Assembly: GCA_961205875.1 (NCBI GenBank)
Contig: OY540809.1
Span: forward strand, 16,442,267-16,506,266
Length of the DNA stretch: 64,000 nt
Reading direction: 5' to 3'
From: Sialis fuliginosa
Taxonomy: Eukaryota > Arthropoda > Insecta > Megaloptera > Sialidae
The notes under the pieces were generated by a model, which was given only the letters and a program-made list of their open reading frames with translations, had not been told where the DNA came from and ran no database searches. A program made the translations under genes and the position numbers. Shown here in pieces: positions 47,040 to 57,985 of the stretch (the stretch's first letter is position 1; each line of letters starts with the position of its first letter).

Positions 47040-47880
47040 TCAGTAAAATTACAGTCTGATATTGAAATAAAGCTATGCAAGTTATATCCCGATGCATAGT
47101 AATATTGCAACGAGCGGTTTGTATTTTTTTCAAATTGACTTGATGTAAGTTGGGTAGTAAAAATTCAATACTGCAACAAATAGTTTGTAATTTTTCGAAA
47201 CTAAATTGGTATTAGTTGGGTTGAAAAATTACGATATATGGTTGTAAAATTACTAAATGTATTTAATCTAATTTGTTTAGTAAAATTCCGACTATTGTAT
47301 TGTAATATTACTAAACAATTTTTTAATAAAGGTTAGTAATATTGCAACAAATAGTTTGTAATTTTTCTAAACTAAATTGGTATAAATTGTCTAGTATAAT
47401 TACAATAAATTTTTGTAAAATTACTAAAATTATTAGAAACATTTGGCTTAGTAAAATTACGAATAATGTACAGTAATATTACTAAACATAAGTCTAGTAA
47501 ATGATTAGTAATTTTGCGACAGATGATTTGTAATAGTTTAAAATTGAGTTGTGATAAATTGTATAGTAAATTTACAAAACTGTGTTCCATAATTCCGAAA
47601 ATTGTGGTGCGTAAAAACTTCCTACACATTTTTGTAAAATTACTAAAATTATTAGAAACATTTGGCTTAGTAAAATTACGAATAATGTACAGTAATATTA
47701 CTAAACATAAGTCTAGTAAATGATTAGTAATTTTGCGACAGATGATTTGTAATAGTTTAAAATTGAGTTGTGATAAATTGTATAGTAAATTTACAAAACT
47801 GTGTTCCATAATTCCGAAAATTGTGGTGCGTAAAAACTTCCTACACATTTTTGTAAAATTACTAAAAAAATTTTTAACAG
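47040..47880. repeat. Right subterminal repeat region of the CACTG element
   Basis: Rich in TTGTAAAATTACTAAA and GTAATATTACTAAAC words, mirroring the left flank. Includes an identical 219-bp tandem duplication at 47411-47848. The 158-residue minus-strand frame at 47372-47848 is produced by that duplication and is not a protein. Confidence 0.8.
47411..47848. repeat. Two identical 219-bp tandem units
   Basis: TTTTGTAAAATTACTAAAAT recurs at 47411 and 47630 and its start again at 47849. The two 219-bp units appear identical base for base, pointing to a very recent duplication or to a correction/assembly effect. Confidence 0.85.
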
Positions 47881-48365
47881 TGTACTACGACACAAAAGTT
47901 ATGAAATAAAGAATCGTAAAATTAGAAACAATGTAAAACAGATGCTATGATAATATAATAATTAATAAATAGATTACAGTAATAATTACTTTCCACCATT
48001 TTGACATCCATTGGTCGATTGTTATCAAATTAAGCTGTTTTACAGTGAAATGTCTATAGATTATGATTCAGTAATGACAGTAATCAAATATCAACACATA
48101 TATTTATAATTTAACAAAATTCCAACACTGGGGTATTATCCAAGACTGGTGCCAGTACCTTATATCATTTTTCAAGTTGTGAATCTATCTATAAGAAACA
48201 ACATTACAAGAATTGCAAATTACTATTTTTATATTGCTATAATATAACCTCAAAAATATGATTATACAATCATAAAAAGCTCCCCGTCCCCCTTTCAGAC
48301 ATTAAAATGATCCTTGAAAATATATCAACAAAAAAAAAGTAGAAACCAAATGACACAACATAATT

Positions 48366-48565
48366 TCTAACATCTGAATGAAATGGGCCAATAAAGAGAG
48401 ACCAGCATTACACTGTTTATATTACACACAGCGTCATAATACAAACGTCGAAATGTCATTAGATTTACTCCGGCCAACCCCTGAGGGGGTGTTAATTCAA
48501 GGGGCGCCAGCCCGAGAGGTGTTAACTTTAATATACCGGATAATAGCTTTCTTCTTTCTGTTTGT
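48366..48565. promoter_or_regulatory. Candidate conserved regulatory DNA
   Basis: GC-richer unique DNA with GGGCCAATAAAGAG, TACTCCGGCCAACCCC and GAGGTGTTAACTTTAAT (T-box and homeodomain-like words). Overlapping open frames on both strands look accidental. Confidence 0.3.
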
Positions 48566-48718
48566 TCAGATCTGATTTTATTAGACAAGATAATGTGAAT
48601 ACACGTTTACATTACTTGGATGTTCTTATATGTATTATTATTATTACTATATTAACATTTTTATATTTCAGATTTAGAAGATATGTATTTGATTTTTTGT
48701 AACATATACAGTGTGTCT

Positions 48719-49766
48719 CAGAATAGATGTAACAAGAGGTGTAATGAACAAAATAAAATCGAATTTCGGAATGACTTTGGGGATCGAGTCCTACTTGACA
48801 ATTTGACATCCAATCTGTAAGGCAATCTGCAGGATCCCTGCTGATTGGGTTGTGTATAGGCAAGTCGGGGCGATTATATATAAAAAGCAGTACTTACTAT
48901 AACAGTACCAGATTTACCCCCACTTTATTTCACTACAAATCGGCCCTGCAGATTGGGTGGTGTATAGAGGCCTTTAATCTAACGTATACCAAAAATTAGT
49001 TGATTTGGTTTTCTATAGCAGCGGTTGATAAACTTATGTGGCTTAGGGACCCCCTTTTGAACAATTATAATTAATTATTTTTCAGGGACCTCCTTCCCTG
49101 ATAGAAAAACAAAGAAGTTCGATATATATTAATTAATCACTGGTAAATAGGAATCTAAAAGTATTTTAATTTTTGCCAAACATGTTTCACGGACCCCCGG
49201 AGGTCCGTGGACCCTAATTTAAGAACCACTGTTCTATAGGGTGTTTTATAACAAAGTTGTAAAAATAACCAAGAACAAACCATCTATATTTTTCAAAATA
49301 TGAAAAAAATCAAATAAGAAAGTTTAGAACTCAATTTTGTAAGACTATACTGAAAAAAATAACACTTTAAATAAATTAAGTAGATATTTTTATTGTGCAG
49401 TGAAAATTAGGATTGGAAACAACTTAATAATGTTTCCAACCTTACTTTTCACTTCACAATAAAATATATATTTAATCTATTGAAAGTGTTATTTTTTTAA
49501 ATGCACTGAAATTCGGTATAAGGTTACAAAATTGTATTCTAAAAAACTTTCTTAGTGGATTTTTCATATTTTGAAAAGGTATGGTAGTTTGTTTTTGGTT
49601 ATTTTTAGAAGTTTGCTTATAAAACACCCTATAGAAGACCAAATTAACTAATTTTTAGTATACGTTAGTTTTACATCAAGCAGGACTCGATCCCTAAATG
49701 GCATTCCGAAATTCGAAAAAAATTTGTTCATTACACCTTTTGTTACATCTATCCTGGGACACACTG
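48719..49766. mobile_element. Fold-back TIR element with nested hAT
   Basis: Begins CAGTGTGTCTCAGAATAG and ends CTATCCTGGGACACACTG with TA outside both ends. The whole element is a palindrome centred near 49425 (GGAAACAACTTAATAATGTTTCC); matching text includes AGATGTAACAAGAGGTGTAA, CTAACGTATACCAAAAATTA and GGTGTTTTATAACAAA. The left arm carries two extra segments absent from the right arm: the hAT at 49019-49231 and about 48805-48977, the latter bounded by CAATCTGCAGG and CCTGCAGATTGGG. No protein-coding capacity. Confidence 0.75.
49019..49231. mobile_element. Small hAT (Charlie-like) MITE
   Basis: 213 bp flanked by a perfect 8-bp duplication TTCTATAG (49011-49018 and 49232-49239). Ends are CAGCGGTTGATAAAC and, inverted, CAGTGGTTCTTAAAT. 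The GGACCCCC text near both ends is characteristic of this group. The right arm of the host palindrome preserves the empty site (CTATAGGGTGTTTTATA in complement), confirming the insertion. Confidence 0.9.
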
Positions 49767-49773
49767 TATATAA

Positions 49774-49987
49774 GAGTCGATCCAGACTATCGTGCCGGTC
49801 CCGGTCAGGTCTCGGTCCGATCTCGCTCCAATCAAATATAAATATACAATAACCAATGAAAACATTCACATTATATAGGTACCGTGCCGATCTCGGTCCA
49901 ATCACGCTTCGATACAGTATTTACTATACTGAATATTTTACTGGAGCGAGACCGAACCGAGATCGGCACGATAGTGTGGATCGACCC
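49774..49987. mobile_element. Fold-back MITE with TAA duplication
   Basis: Begins GAGTCGATCCAGACTATCG and ends CGATAGTGTGGATCGACCC, flanked by TAA on both sides (49771-49773, 49988-49990). Pairing continues inward (GTGCCGGTCCCGGTC / GACCGAACCGAGATCGGCAC) with internal repeats of CTCGGTCC. The 3-bp TWA duplication suggests PIF/Harbinger. Confidence 0.65.
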
Positions 49988-49990
49988 TAA

Positions 49991-50440
49991 ATGTGTAGTT
50001 TTTGAAAGTAACTACTAACGGGGTATTTATTCTGTGATATTACTTAGATGCTACTTAGATAATAGATTTGTTTTAGAATTTAGATCAGTGATCTTCAACT
50101 TTTTATAACACAGTTGGTAACTCTGACCGTACAAGATAATTACAATACAAAAGATAATTTCCATTTTTTTTAAGCGATATTTTATACGCGCTTTGCTGTG
50201 CAACGTTAAAACCGCATAAAAAGAGATCCTACTGTATTTTATATTCTCAATAACCTGCCTACAAAGTCTCCCCTATTACATTCCTGCTTATCTAATCAAT
50301 ATCAATATGATCCTGATAGATAAAATGCTCACAACCTCTGTGTGTAAATATTAGTTGTGTCGACAAGTCAATCACATAAAATAATCCAAACAGAAAATAA
50401 AATCACGCGACCCTCTACACGTACACACACCCACCCTTAT
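49991..50440. other. Intergenic DNA
   Basis: Nothing gene-like or repeated recognised. Confidence 0.4.
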
Positions 50441-50472
<32 letters not shown>

Positions 50473-50480
50473 ACATGATG
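50441..50480. repeat. (AC)n microsatellite
   Basis: About 13 AC units followed by TACACACATG. Confidence 0.9.
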
Positions 50481-50640
50481 ATGGAGCGAGCGAGTGTAAA
50501 ATGCAGTGAGATTCGGTCTAATCCTCGCGAATCACGGCGCCGGATTTTACCCTTCAGTCCAAATTACCCAAATACGCAAACACACATCTTCAAATTACCG
50601 GAGGGGGCGAGTTACAGGGCCGTATTCTAACCCTTAAATA
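50481..50640. promoter_or_regulatory. Candidate conserved regulatory DNA
   Basis: Unique GC-richer DNA with GGTCTAATCCTCGC (Otx/Bicoid-type word), AATCACGGCGCCGG and CAAATTACC repeated twice. No exon seen. Confidence 0.3.
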
Positions 50641-53090
50641 CGTGCTAATTTTTAATATCGAATTATGTTTTTAAAAGAAAGCTTTTGTTGTTGCTATTAA
50701 TACGTTTTTGAGTTGGTATTATTTATTTTAAAAGAGAAATGTCGCGTCAAATAATATTTGATCCCTCTACACATTTTATTATCTTAAGCACAATACTCCC
50801 CTCCCCTCCCCTCCCCCCAGATACACTAAGCATGCATTCGTTATTAATGGAAATTAGAAACAAAATTTATCTATTATAACACCCCACTTTGCCTAGAAAA
50901 TAAAAAATTCTATGACGCCTTTACCTATTTCTCCAAAATTTGAATTGGTATTGTTGACTTTAGTATAGTCCTGCTAAAGTCTCGTTACCAATTTGTTTTC
51001 AGATTTTTTGAACCAGTAGTTACCGAGAGGAAGAAGGGGCAAAATAAAATACTCCTTGAAGCCCTCTGCTGGCGCCATTTTTGAGTTAGAAAAAAAATAG
51101 GGTCAAATTATACTGATTGTGATCTGCATTTTGACACCCGGCCCACACGTTTTGGTATACAATTTTTTTATTTTTTATTTGCTTTTGTAGCCATCTGCAG
51201 GTGACATTTTTGATTTAGAAAAAAAGAAGAAAGAGGGTTAAATTCCACTGGCTTGGTTATACATATTGACGTGCTACATGCCTTGGTATAAAAAAGTATT
51301 TTTTTACCTAACTTTAGCTTCTTAGCGCCCCCCCCCCCCCCCTGAAAAATTATTTTTTCAACAAATTTGTACATCTTTTACTCGAGGGCATGATTTTACA
51401 TGTATAGTAAACATTTCAAATTTCTAGCTTATATTTACGAGATATTTTGCTTTGGCTGAAAAGGACGGACGGACGGACGACAAAGTGAGATTAATAAGGT
51501 TTCTTCGGAACCCTAAAAATTCACTGCATAGAGACATCACATATATTTTTTACGGGATCTCAAAACATAGATATTTAAACAAGTTATTTTCTCAAAGATC
51601 TACAAAGAGACAAAACAAATCCACAACTTCCATGTAATCGTAACTATCTTTATAATGCAAACAATGTACTACGTACGTACACCTTATAAAAATATCAAGG
51701 TATTTCATTTCTATAAAAATCCCCCGATTTCGCCCCTGTCCAGTACAAAATACAAACAGTAATACCTTTTTTCCACTCAGTGCAGAGCAACACTTGTATA
51801 TTATGAATAGGGGAGTTATATTTAATAGGGACCTCTTGGTATCACTCTTGGTTAGTATTTACTACCCCTAATAGCAGCCCAGTGGCCCGCGCATGCGTTC
51901 GACCTACCTTGTTTCATTACGAGTGCACGGTTTGTCTGGCCGACTGTTATCAGTGCTCTCTTAATAGCATGAATTACAATCGACCAGGACAACAGTGATT
52001 GTTAAACTTTTACTAAAGTGCAGTTTTATTAACATCATTTTTATGTTTTTTTTTTAACTTAACACTTACGTCCTTATTATAGCTCAACCTCTTGACGATA
52101 TCTGGCCTAGTCATATAGGTCTTTAAGTAATTAAAATCCCATCAAAATCGCTCCATTAGTTTTTGATTTCACTTGAAATAAACTTTTTGCTTTGCATTGC
52201 ATATAAAATCAAAAAATTAGAATATTTGCATTTTATAGACAGAGCCTATATACTAGCGGCAAATCCGCGGGCTCGCCCGCGTTGTTTTAATTTTTATAAA
52301 CGTTTATTTAATAAAAGAACAATTGGACTGTTAATATTTAGAATAATGTTTACCCCTATTTGAGTTGAACTTTGAAAAATCGCGATGTACATGTATATTT
52401 TTATTTTAACAGAATTTTGCCTGAAAAAGTACATTAAAACAATCTTCACAAGTAAATTCTTGTACTACAATTATTTAGCCATTCGTAACACAGAGTATAA
52501 AACAATTGGCTCACATTTTTAGAACCACTGTGTCATCACAAGTCATTCTATCGTAACAAAGAATCCCTTACATTTATCTGGACGACTACAGCACAAAATT
52601 ATCTCGTAATAGATTGAAAGTATATAAAAGGTAAATAACAAATGAAAGATTAGTGTTTTATTAGAGAGAAGGGGGCATTGGCGGGTATGCGGAGGGTTGC
52701 ATAGGGGGACAGAGCTTTGATTACCTGTTTAAAAGGAGCTTTACTGAGCTTTACATGGCTTTTGATAGCTCTGGTGTGTTTTGAGTGATTGAAACGAACC
52801 GACTTCTATTTTATTTAAATTACTTTCAACCCCCCCCCCCCCCCCAGACTTCGTTTAATTTAAGTGATTATTTATAATACATGCAATATTAACTGAGCCA
52901 TTCAGAATTTGAAGTGACTTACTTTTTTATCGATTTTATTAATTCTTATACGATAATAGTGAAGTTATCCACACACGCATTTCAATGGGAGCTAAATTAA
53001 TTAAATTTTGCATAGTGGGTAACTATCGTTTGTAAAACATTACTTTCTAATACGCACTGTTTCAAACATAAATCGAAAAAAATTCAAATA
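50641..53090. other. Intergenic, C-runs and GC-richer unique islands
   Basis: Contains C homopolymers at about 51327-51342 and 52829-52845. About 51860-52000 (GTGGCCCGCGCATGCG, TGGCCGACTGTTATCAG) and 52555-52790 (AGCTTTGATTACCTGTT, GGCATTGGCGGGTATG) are unique and GC-richer, so possibly regulatory. A 68-codon frame crossing the C-run is an artefact. No gene recognised. Confidence 0.35.
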
Positions 53091-53311
53091 CCAATAAGAT
53101 TAACATCCGTTTCCGATTATAAAATCGTTTTTAAAAAAAGGAGGTTTTTTCCTTAGAGAAAATTGATATAAAATTTCACCTTTCTATATTTTTGAGTTAT
53201 AGCGTTTACAGACAGATATCATGGTGAAAATAGTCAGAATAGATTCAGGGAAGGTCATAATAAATTCTATAAAAATACTTTCTTGTACGTATAGTGTAAG
53301 AAAGTAAAAAC

Positions 53312-53874
53312 ATAACGTACTGGCACCAGTTATGACCTCTATAAGAGCAAGGTTTACTGTTTTTATGATCGACGAGCTTATTTTTTGTAATTCTCATGAA
53401 CTCATGTTACTAACAAAACAACTAACTCTTTACTTAACTAAATTAATTACGAAAGTCCGCAAATATAATTTATTTTTTTAAATTATACCCTTTTATTTTG
53501 TTTTTCTCCAGTAATGGATAAAGTAAAACCAGTAATGAGATCGCAGTATTGGACACTTGCTAATGATTACAAAATGATAATTACTACGACAAAAGATATA
53601 AAAGAAAGAATTGTCAAAGAAACAATGTAAAGCAGTTGCAATGATAATTTAAGAATTAATAAATTAATTATACCAATAAAAAGTTTAAATGTCCACCATT
53701 TTGCCATCTATTGATCGATTGTCATCGAATCACGCTGTAAGACAGTTAAATGTATATAGATTAATATTCAAAAATAATAGTAATCAAATATCTACAAATA
53801 TTTCAAATTCAGTACGTTTAATTTAAAAATAGCCATTACTGGGGTCATATCAAAGATTGGTGCCACTATCTTAG
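53312..53874 (+). mobile_element. TA-MITE family A, copy 5
   Basis: Left ATAACGTACTGGCACCAG, right AAAGATTGGTGCCACTATCTTA. Internal landmarks match the reference copy. It is longer because of a small internal duplication around CCAGTAATG (about 53510-53545). Confidence 0.8.
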
Positions 53875-53973
53875 CAGTTTTTAAAATCATCAATCAATGT
53901 AAAAAATGTTTCATTTCTAAATCTATCTATTTTTTATATATATGTAGAATTTATGAAAATGACCATTTTTAAT

Positions 53974-54243
53974 GATTTTTATTTTGATTTCGAGGCTTTT
54001 AGATATAGTTATATGAGATATAACATTATTTATTTTGATAAACGTTTCGTCTTGTTGAAGACTTCATCAGTATCTGGTTAATAACAATGATAAATATACA
54101 AATTTCTATTTATCATTGTTATTAACCAGATACTGATGAAGTCTTCAATAAGACGAAACGTTTATCAAAATAAATAATGTTATATCTCATATAACTATTT
54201 TATTTTATTTATGACCTAAAAGCCTCGAAATCAAAATAAAAAT
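53974..54243. mobile_element. Penelope-like palindrome with hammerhead-like cores
   Basis: A 270-bp near-perfect palindrome related to 7171-7770 (shared TTCGAGG(C/T)TTTTAG, ATAACATTATTTATTT and AAACGTTTCGTC). In the right arm CTGATGA (54133-54139) and GAAAC (54155-54159) enclose a stem GTCTT/AAGAC, and the left arm has the same words on the minus strand (54064-54070, 54044-54048). CTGATGA...GAAA is the exact conserved hammerhead core apart from one extra A before the stem. The middle is only about 30 bp, so no coding part remains. Confidence 0.65.
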
Positions 54244-54249
54244 CTATAT

Positions 54250-54460
54250 ATATAGTTAGTCACAATGGCTAATTCTCGATGACATGCATTATTGTGAATT
54301 CGAGTCCTTGCGTTAGTCCATTCCACCGCGCGGCGGTAATTGTATTCAAATAGCGCGTCACAACGACGCGGACGGTGCGATGTCTAATCAAAAGTTTTAA
54401 TTTCCCTGAAGAAATCATCGTTCAACAATGATCTGTTATTTGTTGTCGCAGCGCTTCGCT
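54250..54460. promoter_or_regulatory. Candidate conserved regulatory DNA
   Basis: Unique and GC-richer: CACAATGGCTAATTCTCG (Sox plus homeodomain-like), GCATTATTGTGAATTC, CACCGCGCGGCGGTAATTG and CTAATCAAAAG. No exon. Confidence 0.3.
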
Positions 54461-54553
54461 ACACACGTCTACAACTATCAAAACATTATCTGTTATCTGT
54501 TGATATGTAAAATAAAACACCAACAATGTTGTTTTTGAATCATTCTCAAATCA

Positions 54554-55215
54554 TGTAAGGTACTGGCACCAGTCTTGGTCGCTTTAACCCATTAACGCCC
54601 ACCGTACACACTTGTGTACACCTCATTTTATAATTCGTGTTACTTTATATTATAATATATTATATTAATTCACAATATTTCTATAAAATTCAGATGCTAG
54701 TAGTGTAACAAACAAAATCTGTTAACGTTATTAGTTTCCATGAGTGTTAAACGTGTTTTAATTGCTGCTAATTATTTGTATATGAATAAAGGTATGTGAT
54801 ATGCTAATATATTTTATCCAACTGAAGCATGTGATTTCGAATTTTGTTTAAATCTTATGTAATAATTTTAAATATATACATATAACTTGATTTTTAAATG
54901 TAATTTATCTAAAAAAAGATATCAGAGAAGCAGTCTCTCACAAAATATCTGCCAAATTTACTCGCTTGAATGTACAGGGTTATTTTTTTATTTTTTTTAA
55001 TATTTAGTTAAATATATTGTATGTGTAGGTATTTAATTTCATTTTTAAAAATCTTTTTTTGGGCGTTAATGAGTTATGAACAAGGTATACTGTTTTTTTT
55101 TTTGATTGATGGGCTTCTTTTTTGTAATTCTCATAAACTTATGTTACTAATAAAATAACTACCTCTTTATTAAATCAATTTAATAACCAAAATCCGCAAA
55201 TACAGTTTGTTTTTA
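54554..55215 (+). mobile_element. TA-MITE family A, copy 6, split by a piggyBac-like MITE
   Basis: Left part 54554-54587 reads TAAGGTACTGGCACCAGTC to GCTTTAA; the family text resumes at about 55078 with GAACAAGGTATACTG and ends near 55215 with the right half lost. Confidence 0.8.
54588..55073. mobile_element. piggyBac-like MITE
   Basis: 486 bp beginning CCCATTAACGCCCA and ending TGGGCGTTAATGAG (13 of 14 paired), inserted at TTAA (54584-54587; the right copy is TTAT, 55074-55077). TTAA targets with CCC..GGG ends are the signature of piggyBac elements. The empty site is visible in the other family A copies (GCTTTAAGAGCAAGG). No transposase frame. Confidence 0.8.
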
Positions 55216-56270
55216 CTTCCATGTTCTGAAAGAAATGGAATTATTGTAATACCATCGAAAAATCGTGTACGTGATAAGAGCATATTCTGATACTGTACTA
55301 CCTCTAAAACGTAAAGAAAAGTTGATTTCCGCATGGCGTCTATGTGTGTGTCTGTGTTTTTGTGACTGTGTGTCTGGATGTAGAATTTTCTTTCATTCAC
55401 GATAACTACCATACAATGGCAAACTTATTTGTCCTTTTTAACTTATGGATTCGAAAACCTTTCGGCTTTATCTCGTCCACCCCCCACACTTGTCCAAATT
55501 AGTCGATACTGTATTAGAATTACGATTGAAATAATTATAAATACAGTTATTTAAATTAAAAATGTATCCAAGCACTTTTACTACATATGCACACATATAC
55601 TCGTATTATATAAAAAGGTTTTTATTCCGCGTGTTTATATCAGCAAGCACATAATGCTGACAAAACACGTATGTATATATTCGTACCCTCACCGCATCAG
55701 AGCTATTTATGTGATGACTTTGTTATTAAATAAAAACCTCCAAAGAATTTTTGATCGCTTTGGCCATTTTTAAAATTGGAAAGTATGCTTTATATCATTC
55801 ACGTCTGCATATATGTATGTTTATGATACCTACAACTCGTTATATAGAATACTCTATACAAGGGGTTTAGAAAAATGTTTTCACCGGATGCGGAACTTCC
55901 TATCAACTTTTAGAACTGAAACTCTGAAATATTGAAATTGGAATTTTTTTATTAATGTACGAAATTCGAACGAAGCTTAAACGATATTAATTTTATTTAT
56001 GTCTCGGTCATGTTTACGAGACAAAATACAAGAGTCTCGTTTTTAAGAAAAAAATTAAACCGACTTCAAAAAAACCCTAAAAATACTAAAATGTACATAT
56101 ATAAAAATTAAATTTAAGTTTTGTTTTTTTCTTTCTTAAAAAGTTTTTGTATTGGCTTGGCATCGACTTCAGAAACTGTTAAATTCAATTATTATATATA
56201 CTTTTTGGTGTTTTAGAATTCGGTTTTATTTTATTTTTTTGTAAATTTTTTATTTTTCCCTTTTGTGTGG
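55216..56270. other. Intergenic DNA
   Basis: An 80-codon minus frame at 55170-55412 has no family pattern. Nothing else recognised. Confidence 0.4.
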
Positions 56271-56279
56271 CGTATATTT

Positions 56280-56430
56280 GAAAACCATGATCAGATTCTG
56301 ATAAAATTTATATGAGACCACCTCGAGAGTATACTTATTCAAACAAACAAAAAATCGTCAAAATCAGTGCATATTTGTCGGAGTTATGCCCGAACATACA
56401 CAAAAAATATACATTGTCGAATTCTAGTTT
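56280..56430 (-). repeat. Repeat family F, partial inverted copy
   Basis: Contains CAGATTCTGATAAAATTTAT, GAGACCACCTCGAGAGTATAC, GTTATGCCCGAACATAC and CATTGTCGAATTC, the complement of both ends of 33427-34065 with the interior deleted. Confidence 0.6.
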
Positions 56431-56569
56431 CACTCTTAATTATTAAATGAAATATTAAGAGTACCTACATAAATGATCAAAATAAACCTATTTAAACCCA
56501 GAAACCGAGATTAATTCCAGTAGCAATTTACATTTAAAATAATTTTCAAATAAGCCCTCTTAATTAAAC

Positions 56570-57010
56570 ACATGCCATATTTTTTTTAATCTCTCGTTCG
56601 ATTTTAGTAATGAAATTGAAGTGACACATGATGAATTGTGATTATGCCTCTGCGTCTATCAGAGCAGGATTAATGTGTTAATAGATTATTATTATAATAT
56701 CGAGTTAATTATGTTTTTTTCTCGTTTTTTTTTTTTTTTGTAATCCATAATAATGGGATTGTTATCCGCTGATTTTTTTAATGAACAGGAAGGTCATTAT
56801 TTAAATGAAAAAAAATGGTCTTAATGGATTGAATTATTGGAAAACATGATTAATGTTATTTTTTAATATTTGAAATTAATTAATACGATTAATTAGTATC
56901 AAAATGGGTAATTATTGTATTTTATTTAATTATTAATACAATAATCATAAAGGATATATTTAATTTAATATTATTAATAATTATTTTTTTTAAATATTAT
57001 TTTCTTTCAG
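56570..57010. promoter_or_regulatory. TAAT-rich unique DNA, candidate enhancer
   Basis: Dense TAAT/ATTA homeodomain-type words in a unique segment (CAGGATTAATGTGTTAATAG, CATAATAATGGG, GGTCATTATTTAAATG, CGATTAATTAG). AT-rich DNA yields such words by chance, so confidence is low. Confidence 0.25.
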
Positions 57011-57059
57011 ATTCTACATACTCGCATATGTTTAAATTGCACATACCGTTCAATTACAG

Positions 57060-57330
57060 AGTCGTGTATTTAATGTTGATGGGGGGGAGTCCCCCCATCC
57101 CACACACGGGCGTCTCTGTGTGGTGTAAATGCAGTGGCGTCCCCCGGGGACTTACTGCGGCTAATGTTGCCGCTAATAGCTCTGTGCGCGACCGGTCCGT
57201 GTGGGTGGGGGTGTGATGGGGGGGGGTCACACACACACACACACACACACACACCCGCCACAGCCCCCCAGGGAACGGCAACGCTGCGTGAAACCTGCCA
57301 CGATGTACTGGAATGGTGGTTGTTTAAATT
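57060..57330. other. GC-rich island with (AC)n microsatellite
   Basis: A marked GC-rich island (GGGGGGGAGTCCCCCC, GTCCCCCGGGGACTTAC, GCGCGACCGGTCCG) ending in (AC)n at about 57228-57255. Four overlapping open frames on both strands are explained by GC content and the microsatellite. It could be a regulatory island or a missed exon; none shows splice-bounded protein pattern. Confidence 0.35.
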
Positions 57331-57689
57331 AACGCAGTCGACTTAATGAAATTTCAATATATTTTAGATGGAGATATTGTGTTTGAAGGGGTAAGGGTGA
57401 GGGGGTGGGGGTGAGGGTAATTGCCAGCATAACTCACAGATTTGATCATATTGGTATTGGGATGTTAAAAGTCTCAATGGTCATATTATTTATACTGCAA
57501 AATTTTGAAAATGCATTTATACTTAATTTTTTCATTATATTGTTTTGACGATAACATAGGTATGTATAATACTTCTCGTTAGAGTTAAACATAGATAAAA
57601 CGATAATTATAAGTTGCCATTTTGAATTACTGTAAAAAAATATTTTTTTGAACTTTGCTAAATAAAATTTCAACTGTATCTCTAACCTT

Positions 57690-57985
57690 ATACATATTAC
57701 AAAACGCAACGTCTCTGTCTGTCTGTCCGTTAGTGTGCTTATCATCCGAGAACCACTTTTTCTTTGCCCAGGTTTTAATATATATTTTGTTACGTTAGGT
57801 AACATAAGAAATAAACAGTAACGATAATAGTAAAAAGTTCGCGCCAACACGCTCTTTCTTTTACAATACGCTGTTACGTTACGTTAAATATTGAACAATA
57901 TAATGTAGTAAAGGACTGTGTATAATAAAATCTAAAATAATTCAACTATATTTTCAAAAATCCTAAACAATAATTCAATAAACAA
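57690..57985 (+). mobile_element. Helitron fragment related to 25014-25885
   Basis: Shares CAACGTCTCTGTCTGTCTG, CCGAGAACCACTT, ACGTTAGGTAACATAAGAA and the end region TTTTCAAAAATCCTAAACAA with the 872-bp Helitron. The CTAG terminus and hairpin are missing. A minus-strand 134-codon frame across it is not protein-like. Confidence 0.7.

Larger units (their letters stand above)
41525..47882. mobile_element. Large CACTG-ended DNA transposon (CMC/EnSpm-Mirage-like) with a passenger gene
   Basis: 6,358 bp with perfect inverted ends CACTGTTAAAAATTTTT and AAAAATTTTTAACAGTG. TA follows and precedes the ends, consistent with a 2-bp TA duplication. CACT(A/G) termini, short duplications and dense subterminal repeats are features of the CACTA/Mirage/Chapaev group. 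Both flanks (41540-42720 and 47040-47880) are crowded with variations of TTTGTAAAATTACTAA, which could be transposase-binding sites. The interior holds a nested hAT (43142-44949) and a five-exon degraded gene (45442-46840). I find no transposase, so the copy is either non-autonomous or has lost its own ORF. Confidence 0.7.
41475..48163 (+). mobile_element. TA-MITE family A, copy 4, split by a 6.4-kb insertion
   Basis: Only 41475-41524 and 47883-48163 belong to the MITE. The left part reads CCCAGTGATGGACAGTTG and AATGATTACAAAATTATAAG; after the insertion it continues with CTACGACACAAAAGTTATGA and ends CCAAGACTGGTGCCAGTACCTTAT. The family order in other copies (ATAAGTACTAC-ACACAAAAG) shows these halves were once contiguous. 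The left terminus of this copy is missing. Confidence 0.85.

Noticed and set aside
47372-47848. 158-codon minus frame with two identical 73-residue halves
   Set aside because: Produced by the 219-bp tandem duplication in subterminal repeats; no start context, AT-rich, no domain.
57028-57346. Four overlapping open frames in a GC-rich island
   Set aside because: They occur on both strands, cross an (AC)n microsatellite and show no protein pattern.
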